NCBI RefSeq assembly: GCF_016132545.1
Contig: NZ_CP066167.1
Span: 1,329,001-1,393,000 of the forward strand
Origin: Spongiibacter nanhainus
Lineage (GTDB): Bacteria; Pseudomonadota; Gammaproteobacteria; Pseudomonadales; Spongiibacteraceae
Direction of reading: 5' to 3'
Length of the DNA: 64,000 bases
The notes under the pieces were generated by a model. That model was not told the origin of the DNA, made no database searches, and worked only from the letters and a program-made list of their open reading frames with translations. The position numbers and the translations under genes are program-made. The stretch's first letter is position 1; each line of letters starts with the position of its first letter. Of the stretch, positions 18,372 to 27,835 are shown piece by piece.

Positions 18372-20675
18372 TTATTTACCTTCGGGCTTATACTCGTAAT
18401 GGTAATAATGGTACCCATACCGATACCCATAAACCCCGCCGCGGCGCTCAACCGCATTGAGGATAACGCCCTTAATATTAATGCCGTTCTGTTCACAACG
18501 CCGACGGCACAAGTCCACCTCTTTTACGGGGTTTTTGCCAAAGCGCACCACCAACATACTTACACCCGCATGCTGGGCCACAATGGTGGCATCGGTTACC
18601 GCCATAATCGGGGGGGTATCAACCAACACCAAATCAAATTCGTTATTGAGCTGCTCCATCAACTCAGTAAACTCCTCCCGCATCAACAATTCGGAAGGGT
18701 TGGGCGGCGCCTTGCCTCGCGGCAATACATGCAGATTACTGACCCGCGTTTGTTGTATCGCCTCAGATACTTCAGCCCGTTTACCCAAAATATCCGAAAG
18801 GCCAACCTTGCCATCCACATCAAACATCTTGTGCAAATAGCCCCGGCGCAAGTCGGTGTCCATTACCAAAACGCGCTGGCCGGTCTGGGCAATAACCGCC
18901 GCCAGGTTACCAGTAATAAAGGATTTACCCACACCGGGGCTGGGGCCGGATACCACAATCACATTGTTCTTGGCCTCCAGCATCGCAAAGTGCAGGCTGG
19001 TGCGCAGGCTGCGTAAACTTTCTACTGCTATATCGGTGGGGTCGTTCCAGGTTAGCAGGCCCTCTGGGTGGTGCAGGTGACGACTGCGAGCCCGGGAGTC
19101 AAATTTACGCTGATTGTCGGACTCGGGAATCGAGGCATACACAGGTAAGCCAAGTGCTTCAATATCGTCGGAGTTCTCTACACCGCGGTTTAGGGCATTG
19201 CGGATCAGCACGTAGGCCACGCCGATAAAGCCACCCAGCAGGGTTGCAATAACGACAATCAGCGCCTTTTTGGGCTTAACCGGGTCCTGCGTATTTACAA
19301 CGGCTTCATCCACAATGCGCACATTACCCACGGTACCTGCCCGTACAATATCTAGCTCCTGAATATTATTTAGCATCTGGGTGTAGATCTCGGTGCCCAC
19401 CTCCAGGTCACGCCGCAAGCTCAATACATCTTGTTGAGTTTGTGGCAAATTGCGAACCCGCTTATCCAAGTCGGCTTTGCGGCTTTTAAGCTCTGCCATT
19501 TGCTCTTGCCAGGCAATATACTGGGGGTGGTCAGTGGTAAAGCGGCGGTCAATCTCTGACTTTTCCAACTGCAGTTCAGCAATTTTGGATTCAATCTCTA
19601 CCACCTGATTCAGTAGTACCTCGGCTTCAGCGGTGATGTTTACCGAACCGGCTTCTACCTGGTAGTCATTGAGCTTGCGCTCTGCTTCTTCTAAGTCTTT
19701 TTTAAGTCCAGGCAACTGACTGCGCAGAAATTCAAGACTTTTCGCAGCCTCAGCAGACTGACGCTCCACGTTTTGCCTGACATAGGCTTCAGATACGACC
19801 TCCAAAAAGCGCTCCGCTAACTGTGGGTCTTTATGTTCATAAGTAAGCGAGAGAATCCCGGAGTCTTTGCCTCGCTCGCTTACTGACAGTGCCCGCTGAT
19901 AACTGATAACAGTGCCAAGGTATTTCTTTTTCACTACGGTAAACAAGGTTCCGGACTTGGCTACGAGCTGTTCGAGGTAAATCTCGTATCCATCCTTCTT
20001 GGCAGTTCGGCCCACTTGGCCACGCAGAATCAGTTCATCCCCTGGACCGTACAGCGAGTAGTTGCCTTCCTTACCTGCAATTAAAGTAAGAGTGCTACCA
20101 ATTGCATATTGCGGCACAACCAAGCGCTGTATATCGATACGTTCGCCACCCCAGGCAAAGCGAATGCCTTCTTGTCCCTCAAATCTGGAAAGTGGTAAGC
20201 GAAGTAAAATGCCCCACGTGCTACGCAAATAACCTGCTAGGCCGCCGACTTCATCATCAGGGAGAGTGTCACCATTGCGACGGGCAACGGCCTCGCCAAC
20301 AATGGGGAAGTAAACCGGCTCTACGACAATATCCAAGCGCAACTTGTCGACGGCTGTACTCACCACTCGGCGGCTTTTAATCAGTTCTATCTCAGTGTTT
20401 GAACCAGACTCCCCACCTAATGCCTCAGATAAATCATCCATTCCGGGTAGGGAAGCCTTCTTTTCCTCTACTTGAACAATAGCGTCGGCTCGATAGATGG
20501 GGGTAGCAATCAAGGCATAGGCAACACCCAGAATACAGAAGAGCGCGGTAATACCAATGATGGTGAATTTACGCTCTAGCAATGACCCAATCAGAGCAAG
20601 CAGGTCGATTTCATCGTCTTGAATGCCCTGAGTAGGGCGCTGAGAGGGAGAAACTGAGTTTTCTGACATTGACAC
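18372..20675 (-). CDS. wzc: Wzc-type polysaccharide copolymerase / BY-kinase
   Basis: A 767-residue inner-membrane chain-length regulator with a fused bacterial tyrosine kinase. The N-terminal Wzz domain has a first membrane segment near residue 40. A coiled-coil periplasmic region and a second membrane segment (VVIATLLGGFIGVAYVLI) precede the kinase. Kinase motifs are Walker A SGPSPGVGKSFITG, Walker A' VLVMDTDLRRG and Walker B VLVDTPPI. The C-terminus is a Tyr-rich tail (YGYRYGYHYYHYEY), the autophosphorylation cluster. It works with Wza to export polymer. It ends right at REP cluster R6 and is downstream of wza on the same strand. Confidence 0.95.
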   Translation of the reverse strand: MSMSENSVSPSQRPTQGIQDDEIDLLALIGSLLERKFTIIGITALFCILGVAYALIATPIYRADAIVQVEEKKASLPGMDDLSEALGGESGSNTEIELIKSRRVVSTAVDKLRLDIVVEPVYFPIVGEAVARRNGDTLPDDEVGGLAGYLRSTWGILLRLPLSRFEGQEGIRFAWGGERIDIQRLVVPQYAIGSTLTLIAGKEGNYSLYGPGDELILRGQVGRTAKKDGYEIYLEQLVAKSGTLFTVVKKKYLGTVISYQRALSVSERGKDSGILSLTYEHKDPQLAERFLEVVSEAYVRQNVERQSAEAAKSLEFLRSQLPGLKKDLEEAERKLNDYQVEAGSVNITAEAEVLLNQVVEIESKIAELQLEKSEIDRRFTTDHPQYIAWQEQMAELKSRKADLDKRVRNLPQTQQDVLSLRRDLEVGTEIYTQMLNNIQELDIVRAGTVGNVRIVDEAVVNTQDPVKPKKALIVVIATLLGGFIGVAYVLIRNALNRGVENSDDIEALGLPVYASIPESDNQRKFDSRARSRHLHHPEGLLTWNDPTDIAVESLRSLRTSLHFAMLEAKNNVIVVSGPSPGVGKSFITGNLAAVIAQTGQRVLVMDTDLRRGYLHKMFDVDGKVGLSDILGKRAEVSEAIQQTRVSNLHVLPRGKAPPNPSELLMREEFTELMEQLNNEFDLVLVDTPPIMAVTDATIVAQHAGVSMLVVRFGKNPVKEVDLCRRRCEQNGINIKGVILNAVERRGGVYGYRYGYHYYHYEYKPEGK

Positions 20676-20822
20676 GCCTATTCATTAAAAAACTTCGCGC
20701 TGCGTGGGTAAGCTCAAAGCATGAGCGTTAATCTGCAGCGTTAAGACCACGCGTTGGAGTATTAAATCCCAAGCTGGCGCCGGGCTTACCCATAAGGGAG
20801 AGCCCTGGCGCAAGGCGACGAT

Positions 20823-21989
20823 CTAATTCGCGTTTTCGATATCGGTAATATTATCCGTAGCTACAATACTGGGCAGCAACTGGCTCAAGAAGCGGTTCCA
20901 GCGAGTGATGGGCGCTGGTGCCACATAGACCACATCCCGTGCTTGAAGCGGAAACTGGTCGGCAAACATAAAGCCGGTTGCTCTGGCTGCATTTAAATGA
21001 AAGACCGTTGCGGTATACACAAGACGCCCACCGCTGTTGCGTTTGACGCCAGTATTCCGCAGCACGTAGATACCCCGGCCATCGGCGCGATTTTCATTAA
21101 TACCATTGGCTGAGGCCAGCCCTTCCGCTAATGATGTGCCTTCCCGACCCATTAAAATACTCTGCGGTCGATTCACCTCACCCAACACAAAAATTTTGTC
21201 GGCATCATTACGAGGGATGTGTACCACATCGCCATGTTGCAAAATCAGGTCTTTACTCCAGTTGCCAAACTGAAATAACTCCCGAATAGAGACCGTTTGC
21301 ACTTGGCCATCCCTCGACAATGTCACCCGGTCCCAGGCGGCCATTTCACCCAAGCCGCCAGCTTGCTCAATGGCATCAACCAATGTCATGGGTTGGTGAG
21401 TCACAGGCAGGATTTGTGGCTGCTTAACCGCGCCACTCACATAGACCTTCTGGCTCTGGTAATCCGCGACCCGCACGTCTACCTGTGGGTTGCGGATAAC
21501 CGCGCGCAGTTCATTTCTGACCTTTTGCTTGATCTCTTGCAAGGTCAAGCCTGCCACATGGGTGTCGCCCACATAAGGGAAGAACACCGTGCCATCCGCT
21601 TTAACCTGGTTACCCGACTCGGCCGCCGTCCGGAATGACCCCGCCGGAATCGTCAATTCCGGGTGCTCCCATACGGTAATCGTGAGCACATCCCCCACAC
21701 CCACATTGTAGGTGTAGGCCGAAAGAGCCTCCTGCATACCCTCCGGATAGGGGCGCGCTTCCGGAATCTTATTCATGCTGTAATGGCTCAACACGGTAGC
21801 GTTAATGGGGATGTAGCGGATGTCAACATTGGCTCGCTCATACTCATCGGGCGTGTCCCCAAATACGGTGGAGGGCACCCGGCTCATGGTGCTACCTGGG
21901 ACAATAGTGCATCCGGAAAGGCCGGTGATAGCGGCGGTGCCTAACGCGAGAAGGGCGAGCTGCCGGGCAGGCCAAGAGCGAAAAGCCAT
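20823..21989 (-). CDS. wza: Wza-type outer-membrane polysaccharide export lipoprotein
   Basis: A 388-residue outer-membrane secretin-like lipoprotein that forms the export channel. The lipobox ITGLSGCTIV near residue 27 gives a lipidated Cys. The Poly_export domain follows (VGDVLTITVWEHPELTIPAG), with SLBB-type segments (VYVSGAVKQPQILPVT, KIFVLGEVNRPQSILM) and a C-terminal segment that would form the membrane helix barrel. A 147-nt gap separates it from wzc, its functional partner. Confidence 0.94.
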   Translation of the reverse strand: MAFRSWPARQLALLALGTAAITGLSGCTIVPGSTMSRVPSTVFGDTPDEYERANVDIRYIPINATVLSHYSMNKIPEARPYPEGMQEALSAYTYNVGVGDVLTITVWEHPELTIPAGSFRTAAESGNQVKADGTVFFPYVGDTHVAGLTLQEIKQKVRNELRAVIRNPQVDVRVADYQSQKVYVSGAVKQPQILPVTHQPMTLVDAIEQAGGLGEMAAWDRVTLSRDGQVQTVSIRELFQFGNWSKDLILQHGDVVHIPRNDADKIFVLGEVNRPQSILMGREGTSLAEGLASANGINENRADGRGIYVLRNTGVKRNSGGRLVYTATVFHLNAARATGFMFADQFPLQARDVVYVAPAPITRWNRFLSQLLPSIVATDNITDIENAN

Positions 21990-22655
21990 ACTGACTCCTT
22001 GTAATGATTCACTTTTTAGGTCGGGCCAAGATTATTCTTGCAATACGATATCGGGCTGGTCCTTCAAGACTCGGGCCAACAATGTTTTGCAGGTTAACCG
22101 CGCAACGTACCGTCAATAGATGTCAGAGGTATGAACGTTAAGCCATGCGTGGGTACACATTCACACCACCTTGGCCTGCCTCCTGACACTGCGGCCGTAT
22201 TTTGTACCAGCTGAGCGTGAATATCCATAAACTGTACAAATTTGGTGCATAGGGGGCAAAACTGTGCGTGGGCAAGCCCCATTCATGTCTATCTGCGGCC
22301 ACAACGAGCCAAAACGGCACGAGTAGCGGCCTGGAGTCTAAAATTGCTGAATAGTGTTTTGGTGTATTCAGTGGCTCATAGCCGGTGCTGGAGCTGGTTA
22401 CCGCCGTTTATTCATCAGTGTTTCACAGTCGAGTACCAAGCTGCTACCAAATCATCCGTAAAAAGAATGGTGACGCCGGGAACCTGGCGGATTAATTGCT
22501 TTCTACAGACGAGTGGGTGCGGTGGTGCTGCATTGGTGCAATGTAAAAAAGCGTAATGTCCCTTGCCTCTATGTCATTAGGTGTAATAGGCTTCTCCTCG
22601 TCAAGGATTTGCAGCCGCCTCAGTCTGTACGCAAAAAATCTAAAGGAGCATTAGA
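21990..22655. other. 666-bp intergenic region between divergent wza and lipoprotein genes
   Basis: No convincing gene is seen; short frames here have no ribosome site or family features. The region should hold the promoters for wza-wzc (leftward) and the lipoprotein gene (rightward). The one recognisable element is a sigma-54-like sequence at 22485-22500. No REP palindrome occurs here. Confidence 0.6.
22485..22500 (+). promoter_or_regulatory. Candidate sigma-54 promoter for the lipoprotein/EPS genes
   Basis: TGGCGG-N5-TTGCT closely matches the RpoN consensus TGGCAC-N5-TTGCW, with GG and GC correctly spaced. It lies about 155 nt upstream of the lipoprotein start at 22656. RpoN control of exopolysaccharide genes is common in marine gammaproteobacteria. 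It is predicted from the motif alone. Confidence 0.45.
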
Positions 22656-23510
22656 ATGAGTTTTCTAAATTTGGGTCGTGGAAGTGTGCTCACAGTGGGC
22701 TTCGCCGCAGCGTTGGCGTTGGCTGGCTGTGGCGGCGACAGCAGCAGTAGCAAAACTAGTCTGGATTACCAGGCGACAGTAGCTCACGGCGCCGTAGTCG
22801 GCGCTACTTGTGACCTCTTCGACGCCGACGGAGCCCTGATCGCCAGCGGTTTCACCACTGACGAGAATGGCCAAGTCGATATCAGCGCCAAGGTTAACAA
22901 GAAAAAATTCCCTGTCAGCATGTCCTGTTCTGGGGGTACTTACTACAACGAGGCGACCGGTCAAACCGAAACTCAAACTGGGGCGCTGCGTTCTATCGTT
23001 CCTGACAAAGACACCCTCAACAGCGTAGGTGGTGAGGTGGCAGTCACGCCTTTGACTGACCTGGCCGCGGAGCTTTACAGCAAATCTCCAGTTAAAGATC
23101 CTGTTGCCGCTAAACAAGCGCTGGCAGAAATTCGTGAAGCCTTGGCGCCCAACCTGGGTACTGGTGGTGCAGACCTATTGCAGGCGCCACAACCCGTCAA
23201 GAACAGCACCGACACCGTGGGTGGTACCGTTCAGGGTGAGTACGCACTGTACTTGGCAGGTTTGGCTAAAGCCGCCCAAAGTCGCGGTGTGACCCCAGAG
23301 CAATTGCTGGACACCGTCAAGGGCCAAGTGCAGCAGGGCACACAAATCGACAGCACGGTTGCTGACGATGTGGTCTCTGGGGCCAAAGAGTTTGCCACCG
23401 AGCAGGGCGATGCTGACGCTCAAGCAGCGGTTGAGAATGATGTAGCAGGTGACGGCGCCGTAGAAACACCCACTGGCAGCACGGGTGCAACCGGCGCAAC
23501 TGGCAGCTAA
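22656..23510 (+). CDS. Secreted lipoprotein of unknown function in the EPS locus
   Basis: A 284-residue lipoprotein with AAAGGAG before the ATG. The lipobox ALALAGCGG near residue 24 is followed by a Ser-rich linker. The next 70 residues (VAHGAVVGATCDLFDADG, then SGFTTDENGQVDIS) look like a carboxypeptidase-regulatory or Ig-like beta domain. The rest is helical and ends in a short collagen-like tail (GSTGATGATGS). I do not recognise the family. It is followed by a strong intrinsic terminator, so it may be its own transcript. Confidence 0.7.
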   Translation: MSFLNLGRGSVLTVGFAAALALAGCGGDSSSSKTSLDYQATVAHGAVVGATCDLFDADGALIASGFTTDENGQVDISAKVNKKKFPVSMSCSGGTYYNEATGQTETQTGALRSIVPDKDTLNSVGGEVAVTPLTDLAAELYSKSPVKDPVAAKQALAEIREALAPNLGTGGADLLQAPQPVKNSTDTVGGTVQGEYALYLAGLAKAAQSRGVTPEQLLDTVKGQVQQGTQIDSTVADDVVSGAKEFATEQGDADAQAAVENDVAGDGAVETPTGSTGATGATGS

Positions 23511-23562
23511 GCGACCAGTCTTCACTACGTAGGCAATCGAAGGTACGTAGTACGTGATAAAG

Positions 23563-23586
23563 AGGCGGCCGCTTGGCCGCCTTTTT
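23563..23586 (+). terminator. Rho-independent terminator after lipoprotein gene
   Basis: A perfect 8-bp stem AGGCGGCC (23563-23570) and GGCCGCCT (23575-23582) with loop GCTT is followed by TTTT. It lies 52 nt after the lipoprotein stop. It overlaps a longer reading frame upstream of yjbH, which argues that yjbH starts downstream of it. Confidence 0.88.
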
Positions 23587-23598
23587 ACGTCTCAGGTA

Positions 23599-25848
23599 AT
23601 GGACTTAAAGTTGGGCTGCAACGTGCGTCATCATTGGCTTATCGCATCTTCCTCTATCCTTATTGCAACGGCTGTATCCACCTCTGAAACAGCAATAGCT
23701 CAAGGCAATACCAACATGCAGGGCGTAAGCGGGCTGTTTAATGTGCCCGATGCCTCGGTCATTGAGTTTGGCAAGGCGTCACTCGCATTTGACCGCCAGG
23801 TGGATGGCCGCTTCAGTGGTAACCCGCTTCTGAATGATTCCGGCAACGATATCGTTTTCGGGGCGGGCGCTTTTCCCCATGTAGAAGTTGCTGGTCGGAA
23901 TGTGACTGGTGAATCAACAGCCGGCGGTTCCGACTTGTCCTTCAACATGAAGCTCCAATCCCCTTGGCAGCTCTTTGATGGCCTGGACTTGGCCATAGGC
24001 CAAATGGATGTGGGCGGCTCAGTAAATGAATACGACACCACCTACGCCGTGGCTACTTGGCAGTTTGGCGATGTTCGTGCCACTCTTGGCGGCGGCAAGG
24101 TCACGGGTAAAGCCACTAATTACACCCTGCGTTTGGACGGCGCCTTTGGCGGTATAGAGTACGCGCCAACTGACTGGTTCAGCGTTATGCTTGAGGATGA
24201 TGGCCACAGCCGTAATGCCGGTGTTAGGTTAGGTTTACCACAAGCCTGGTTGCCCCAGGGATGGCAGCTCTCGACCTTATTGATGGGCTCATCAGAAGAG
24301 GGCGCGGACGGCCGCAAGGACTGGTACGGCTTTAACCTCCAAATTCCCCTGGCCCAAAAAACTGAGCGTACACTCCCCAAATCCCGGCCCCGTAAGCCTG
24401 CCGAGAAGGTGCGGCACCCTGTGGTTATCGAAGAAGTGTATGGCACCGAGCAGGGCGTACGGATTACCAGTGGCCCCGATTTTGAAGCTGCCGGCCCCGG
24501 TGCCTCCAGCGACGACTCGACATCATCTAGCAGCAAGAAGCCCGACCGACTGAATACTGGCGGGACGTCTGTTCAATACAGCGATGCGCAAATCGCTCGT
24601 GATAACCCGATGGCGGCCAAAGCTCGGCGCCTACGTTCGATTATGGTCAAAGCGGGCTTTGAGCGGGTGAGAATCGCCCGCACTGGGCCTCGTTGGATCA
24701 TCGCCTTTGAAAACCCACGCTACAATGCCAACGTGGTTGATGGTTTGGGCGTAGCAGCAGGCTTAATTAGCCATCAATTGGCAGAGAATGAGTTCTTCTA
24801 TCTTCAGCTAGAAAAATACGGTCTGCCGGTTTTTGGCCTAGGTGGTCATGCGCCTTCATGGCAGCGTTTCCTGGCTGGCGAAACTGCCATGCCGCCGTCA
24901 GAAATGACGGTGGCCCCGCGTAATGAGCTGCAGCGTAACACCAATATGATTCGTCACGCTGCCAAATCAACGCTCGATTACCTGGCCTTCCGCCCCACCA
25001 TTACCGTGCGGCCGGCGATTTCGTCCACCATAGGCACGGAATTTGGCGTCTTCGACTACTCGCTGGCCACCCGCGTTGACGTGGTTCAGCCCCTCTGGCC
25101 GGGGGCGGCGATCAATATAACCCGAGATTGGTCCACCTATGAGACCGACGACTTCACCGAAGACGGCCGCTTCGGTGGCGTGTTCCTCTCTCAGGCTATT
25201 GAAGATGGTGTGAAGAACAAGGTGTTTAGCCAGGCCATCCGCCACGGTGGCGGCTTTACCAGTATGGTCTCTTACGGAGAATTCCTGGGGCAATACGAAG
25301 GTGTGCAGTACGAGGGCCGCTGGGAGCCCGGCGATGGTCGCCACCGTTTCCAGTTGGTAGTGGCAGATTTAGAAGATATGGACTTCCCGGAGGATGTAGC
25401 CGAGCCGCTGTTGGCATCGTGGCGCTACTTTGCTCAAAGCACAAACACAGAGTTAAACATAACCACCGGCAGGTTCCTGGAGGGTGACGAAGGCTTCAAG
25501 GCTGACATTACCCAACACGTCGGTAACGTGCAGCTCCATTTGATCGTCAAAGAATCGGAAAATGATCAATTTGCGGGCATCGGTTTTACCGTGCCATTGA
25601 CTCCACAGCGGGACATGAAGCGCATTGCGGGTATCCAAGTTGTCGGTACGCCCTATTTTAGGTATGAAGTTAGCACTATTTTAGGGCAAAATAACGGTAA
25701 CCCTCTGGTCTTTGGCCCAAATCGCAGGCCGGAACAGTACTACAACCTGGAAAACGCCTTTTACAATGGTGACAGGTTGAGTGCGGCCTATGTCAAAGCC
25801 AATCAGGAGCGAATGCGTTCGGCTTGGAAGAAGTACGGTAAACAGTAA
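23599..25848 (+). CDS. YjbH-domain outer-membrane protein for exopolysaccharide
   Basis: A 749-residue YjbH/WbfB-like protein, probably an outer-membrane beta-barrel, linked to exopolysaccharide secretion. A signal peptide (LIASSSILIATAV) precedes the mature start, which has QGVSGLFNVPDASVIEFGKASLAFDRQV-type sequence, the YjbH N-terminal pattern. Barrel-like amphipathic strands run to the end. I place the start at ATG 23599 because the upstream in-frame ATG at 23554 lies in the preceding terminator. The ribosome site is weak (CAGG). The next gene begins about 460 nt later. Confidence 0.82.
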   Translation: MDLKLGCNVRHHWLIASSSILIATAVSTSETAIAQGNTNMQGVSGLFNVPDASVIEFGKASLAFDRQVDGRFSGNPLLNDSGNDIVFGAGAFPHVEVAGRNVTGESTAGGSDLSFNMKLQSPWQLFDGLDLAIGQMDVGGSVNEYDTTYAVATWQFGDVRATLGGGKVTGKATNYTLRLDGAFGGIEYAPTDWFSVMLEDDGHSRNAGVRLGLPQAWLPQGWQLSTLLMGSSEEGADGRKDWYGFNLQIPLAQKTERTLPKSRPRKPAEKVRHPVVIEEVYGTEQGVRITSGPDFEAAGPGASSDDSTSSSSKKPDRLNTGGTSVQYSDAQIARDNPMAAKARRLRSIMVKAGFERVRIARTGPRWIIAFENPRYNANVVDGLGVAAGLISHQLAENEFFYLQLEKYGLPVFGLGGHAPSWQRFLAGETAMPPSEMTVAPRNELQRNTNMIRHAAKSTLDYLAFRPTITVRPAISSTIGTEFGVFDYSLATRVDVVQPLWPGAAINITRDWSTYETDDFTEDGRFGGVFLSQAIEDGVKNKVFSQAIRHGGGFTSMVSYGEFLGQYEGVQYEGRWEPGDGRHRFQLVVADLEDMDFPEDVAEPLLASWRYFAQSTNTELNITTGRFLEGDEGFKADITQHVGNVQLHLIVKESENDQFAGIGFTVPLTPQRDMKRIAGIQVVGTPYFRYEVSTILGQNNGNPLVFGPNRRPEQYYNLENAFYNGDRLSAAYVKANQERMRSAWKKYGKQ

Positions 25849-26311
25849 ATAGGGTTATCGCAGTGCCTGAACTGCTGGAGCCCAGTGCTGTCACAATGCT
25901 TTAGCAACAGCTGGCATACAATGTGCTCAATAGCTGTTAGTGGGTAGTAATCCAGCGCGCTCCATTGAACTATTCCCGGAGTGATAAGTGTTAACAGTTC
26001 AATACAGAGTGCAAGGGAGTCCAACGACCTCAGGGGTAGGGGGCCTCGGTTACCCGATGGTATTGCCAGCCTTGGCGTTGACAATTTTTAACCATTCACG
26101 CGGTGCGCTATTTGAGAAACAGGTATATAATAGCGCGGCTTTAAATTTGTAATGACACCGCCCTAACTCTTCGGAATTCTATAACGAAAAGGCTAATGGT
26201 GCGTGCAGGTACGGCAACTATGTATTTGCACATTGGGACTTTTCCGGAATAGGGATATATAGATTGCATTGCCCTTACCAAGTGACCGAGGGTAATAGCG
26301 AAGGACGTGCT
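25849..26311. other. 463-bp intergenic region upstream of the EPS assembly operon
   Basis: No gene is supported. It holds the leader of the large rightward operon. A sigma-54-like sequence lies at 25912-25927. TATAAT at 26126-26131 could be a -10 box, but TTGACA at 26078-26083 is 42 bp away, too far to pair with it. No JUMPstart/ops element (GGCGGTAG) was found. Confidence 0.55.
25912..25927 (+). promoter_or_regulatory. Candidate sigma-54 promoter upstream of EPS operon
   Basis: TGGCAT-N5-GTGCT matches the -24/-12 consensus at both invariant dinucleotides, GG and GC, with correct spacing; two consensus positions differ. It lies about 385 nt upstream of the initiating transferase gene. It is weaker than the site at 22485. 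Confidence 0.3.
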
Positions 26312-27751
26312 ATGAGCTGCGAATATACAACTGGCGGAATTGGTGAGCCCCATGGCGGGTTTATCAAAAAGCATCACTCCCTCCTCACTTCTATACATCA
26401 GCTTGCCGACGTGCTCATTGTGTGGGGCATACTGGCAGCTATCGTTAACACCGCAAGCGTAAACTGGGATGTGTGCTATCAAATAGCCGCGTTTTTCTCC
26501 TCATTGTGTTATCACGTTCTTGGCCATAAGGGCGGACTATATTCTTCCTGGCGTGGCCAGTCCCTGTGGCAAGAAGTTAAAGCCATCTACAAAACCTGGC
26601 TGCTGACCCTTGGCGGCTTATTAATAGTCTCTTTCCTGTTCAACCTCAATGAAGAATTTGGTGGCGCGGTCATGGTGGCGTGGGCAATCGCGGTGCCTGC
26701 GTCTGTGAGCCTGTATCGCATTTCTATTCGCATGATCCTGAGAGAGTTTCGTAGGGTGGGTATTAATACCCGCCGTATCGCTATAGTCGGAGCCAAAGAA
26801 CCAGGCGTATCTCTGGCCAGGCACATCCTTGGTAGTGACTGGATGGGGATGGATATCGCGGGATTTTACGATGATCGGGTTAAGGTCGGTAGCAAACCGT
26901 TACAGTCCGCAGACCTTGATGTTATTGGGGACATTAAAGCCCTGCTTCATGATGCCCGAAAGGCAGAGTTTGATGATATTTATATAGCCCTTCCAATGAA
27001 GGAAGAAGCAACTATAAGAATGTTGGTTGAAGAGCTCGCAGACAGTTCGTGCTCAGTACATATTGTCCCAGATATTTTTACGTTCAAAATGTTGAATGCA
27101 CGCAGCCGAGAAATCGGAGGCTTACCTGTTGTAAGTGTCTACGACACTCCCTATGACTCCTTTGATGAACTTGTAAAGCGTATTGAAGATGTCGTTCTGA
27201 GTTCTATTATCCTTTGTGTTATTGCTGTCCCGATGTTGTTTATTGCTGCTGCGGTTAAGTTCACCTCGAAAGGCCCAGTGATATTTAAGCAGCGACGCTA
27301 CGGAATTAATGGTGAGGAAATTGAAGTTTGGAAGTTTCGTTCTATGACTACCTGTGATAATGGCGATGTGGTAGTGCAGGCAACTAAGAATGATGCACGA
27401 ATAACTAAAGTGGGTGCCTTTCTCAGAAAGACCTCGCTGGATGAGCTCCCCCAGTTTATTAATGTACTTCAAGGTTCGATGAGCATTGTGGGGCCAAGGC
27501 CTCACGCAGTGGCTCATAACGAACTCTACCGCGACAAAATTAGTGGTTATATGCAAAGGCATTTGGTCAAGCCTGGAATTACCGGTTGGGCGCAAGTTAA
27601 CGGTTGGCGTGGTGAGACGGATACGCTTGAGAAGATGGAGAAGCGTGTTGAGTTTGATATAGAGTACATCCGAAATTGGTCGTTATTTCTTGATTTAAAG
27701 ATAGTTGTTTTAACCGCAACTAAAGGGTTCCTTTCGCAGAGCGCCTATTAA
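26312..27751 (+). CDS. wcaJ: Undecaprenyl-phosphate glucose phosphotransferase (WcaJ-like)
   Basis: A 479-residue polyisoprenyl-phosphate hexose-1-phosphate transferase that starts repeat-unit synthesis by loading sugar-1-phosphate on undecaprenyl phosphate. N-terminal membrane helices and a Rossmann-like central domain (RRIAIVGAKEPGVSLARHIL) precede the bacterial sugar transferase domain with KFRSMT, TSLDELPQFINVLQGSMS and the VGPRPHAV and KPGITGWAQVNG motifs. The start is the ATG with AAGGA 6 nt upstream. The sugar is inferred as glucose from family resemblance only. Confidence 0.9.
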   Translation: MSCEYTTGGIGEPHGGFIKKHHSLLTSIHQLADVLIVWGILAAIVNTASVNWDVCYQIAAFFSSLCYHVLGHKGGLYSSWRGQSLWQEVKAIYKTWLLTLGGLLIVSFLFNLNEEFGGAVMVAWAIAVPASVSLYRISIRMILREFRRVGINTRRIAIVGAKEPGVSLARHILGSDWMGMDIAGFYDDRVKVGSKPLQSADLDVIGDIKALLHDARKAEFDDIYIALPMKEEATIRMLVEELADSSCSVHIVPDIFTFKMLNARSREIGGLPVVSVYDTPYDSFDELVKRIEDVVLSSIILCVIAVPMLFIAAAVKFTSKGPVIFKQRRYGINGEEIEVWKFRSMTTCDNGDVVVQATKNDARITKVGAFLRKTSLDELPQFINVLQGSMSIVGPRPHAVAHNELYRDKISGYMQRHLVKPGITGWAQVNGWRGETDTLEKMEKRVEFDIEYIRNWSLFLDLKIVVLTATKGFLSQSAY

Positions 27752-27835
27752 GCTTCAATTTTCAGTTGTATCAACTTTATCTCACTAATTTCATTAGTCG
27801 AATTGTATTCGAGATCAATCTAAGAGTATCTGACT

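Noticed and set aside
22242-22556. 104-residue frame between wza and the lipoprotein gene
   Set aside because: No ribosome site or recognisable domain, and it covers the sigma-54-like site.
23554-23598. Upstream ATG for yjbH
   Set aside because: It lies within the stem of a strong intrinsic terminator and would encode a basic stretch before the signal peptide.
26078-26131. TTGACA (26078) and TATAAT (26126) as a sigma-70 promoter for the EPS operon
   Set aside because: The spacing is 42 bp, far beyond the normal 16-18 bp.
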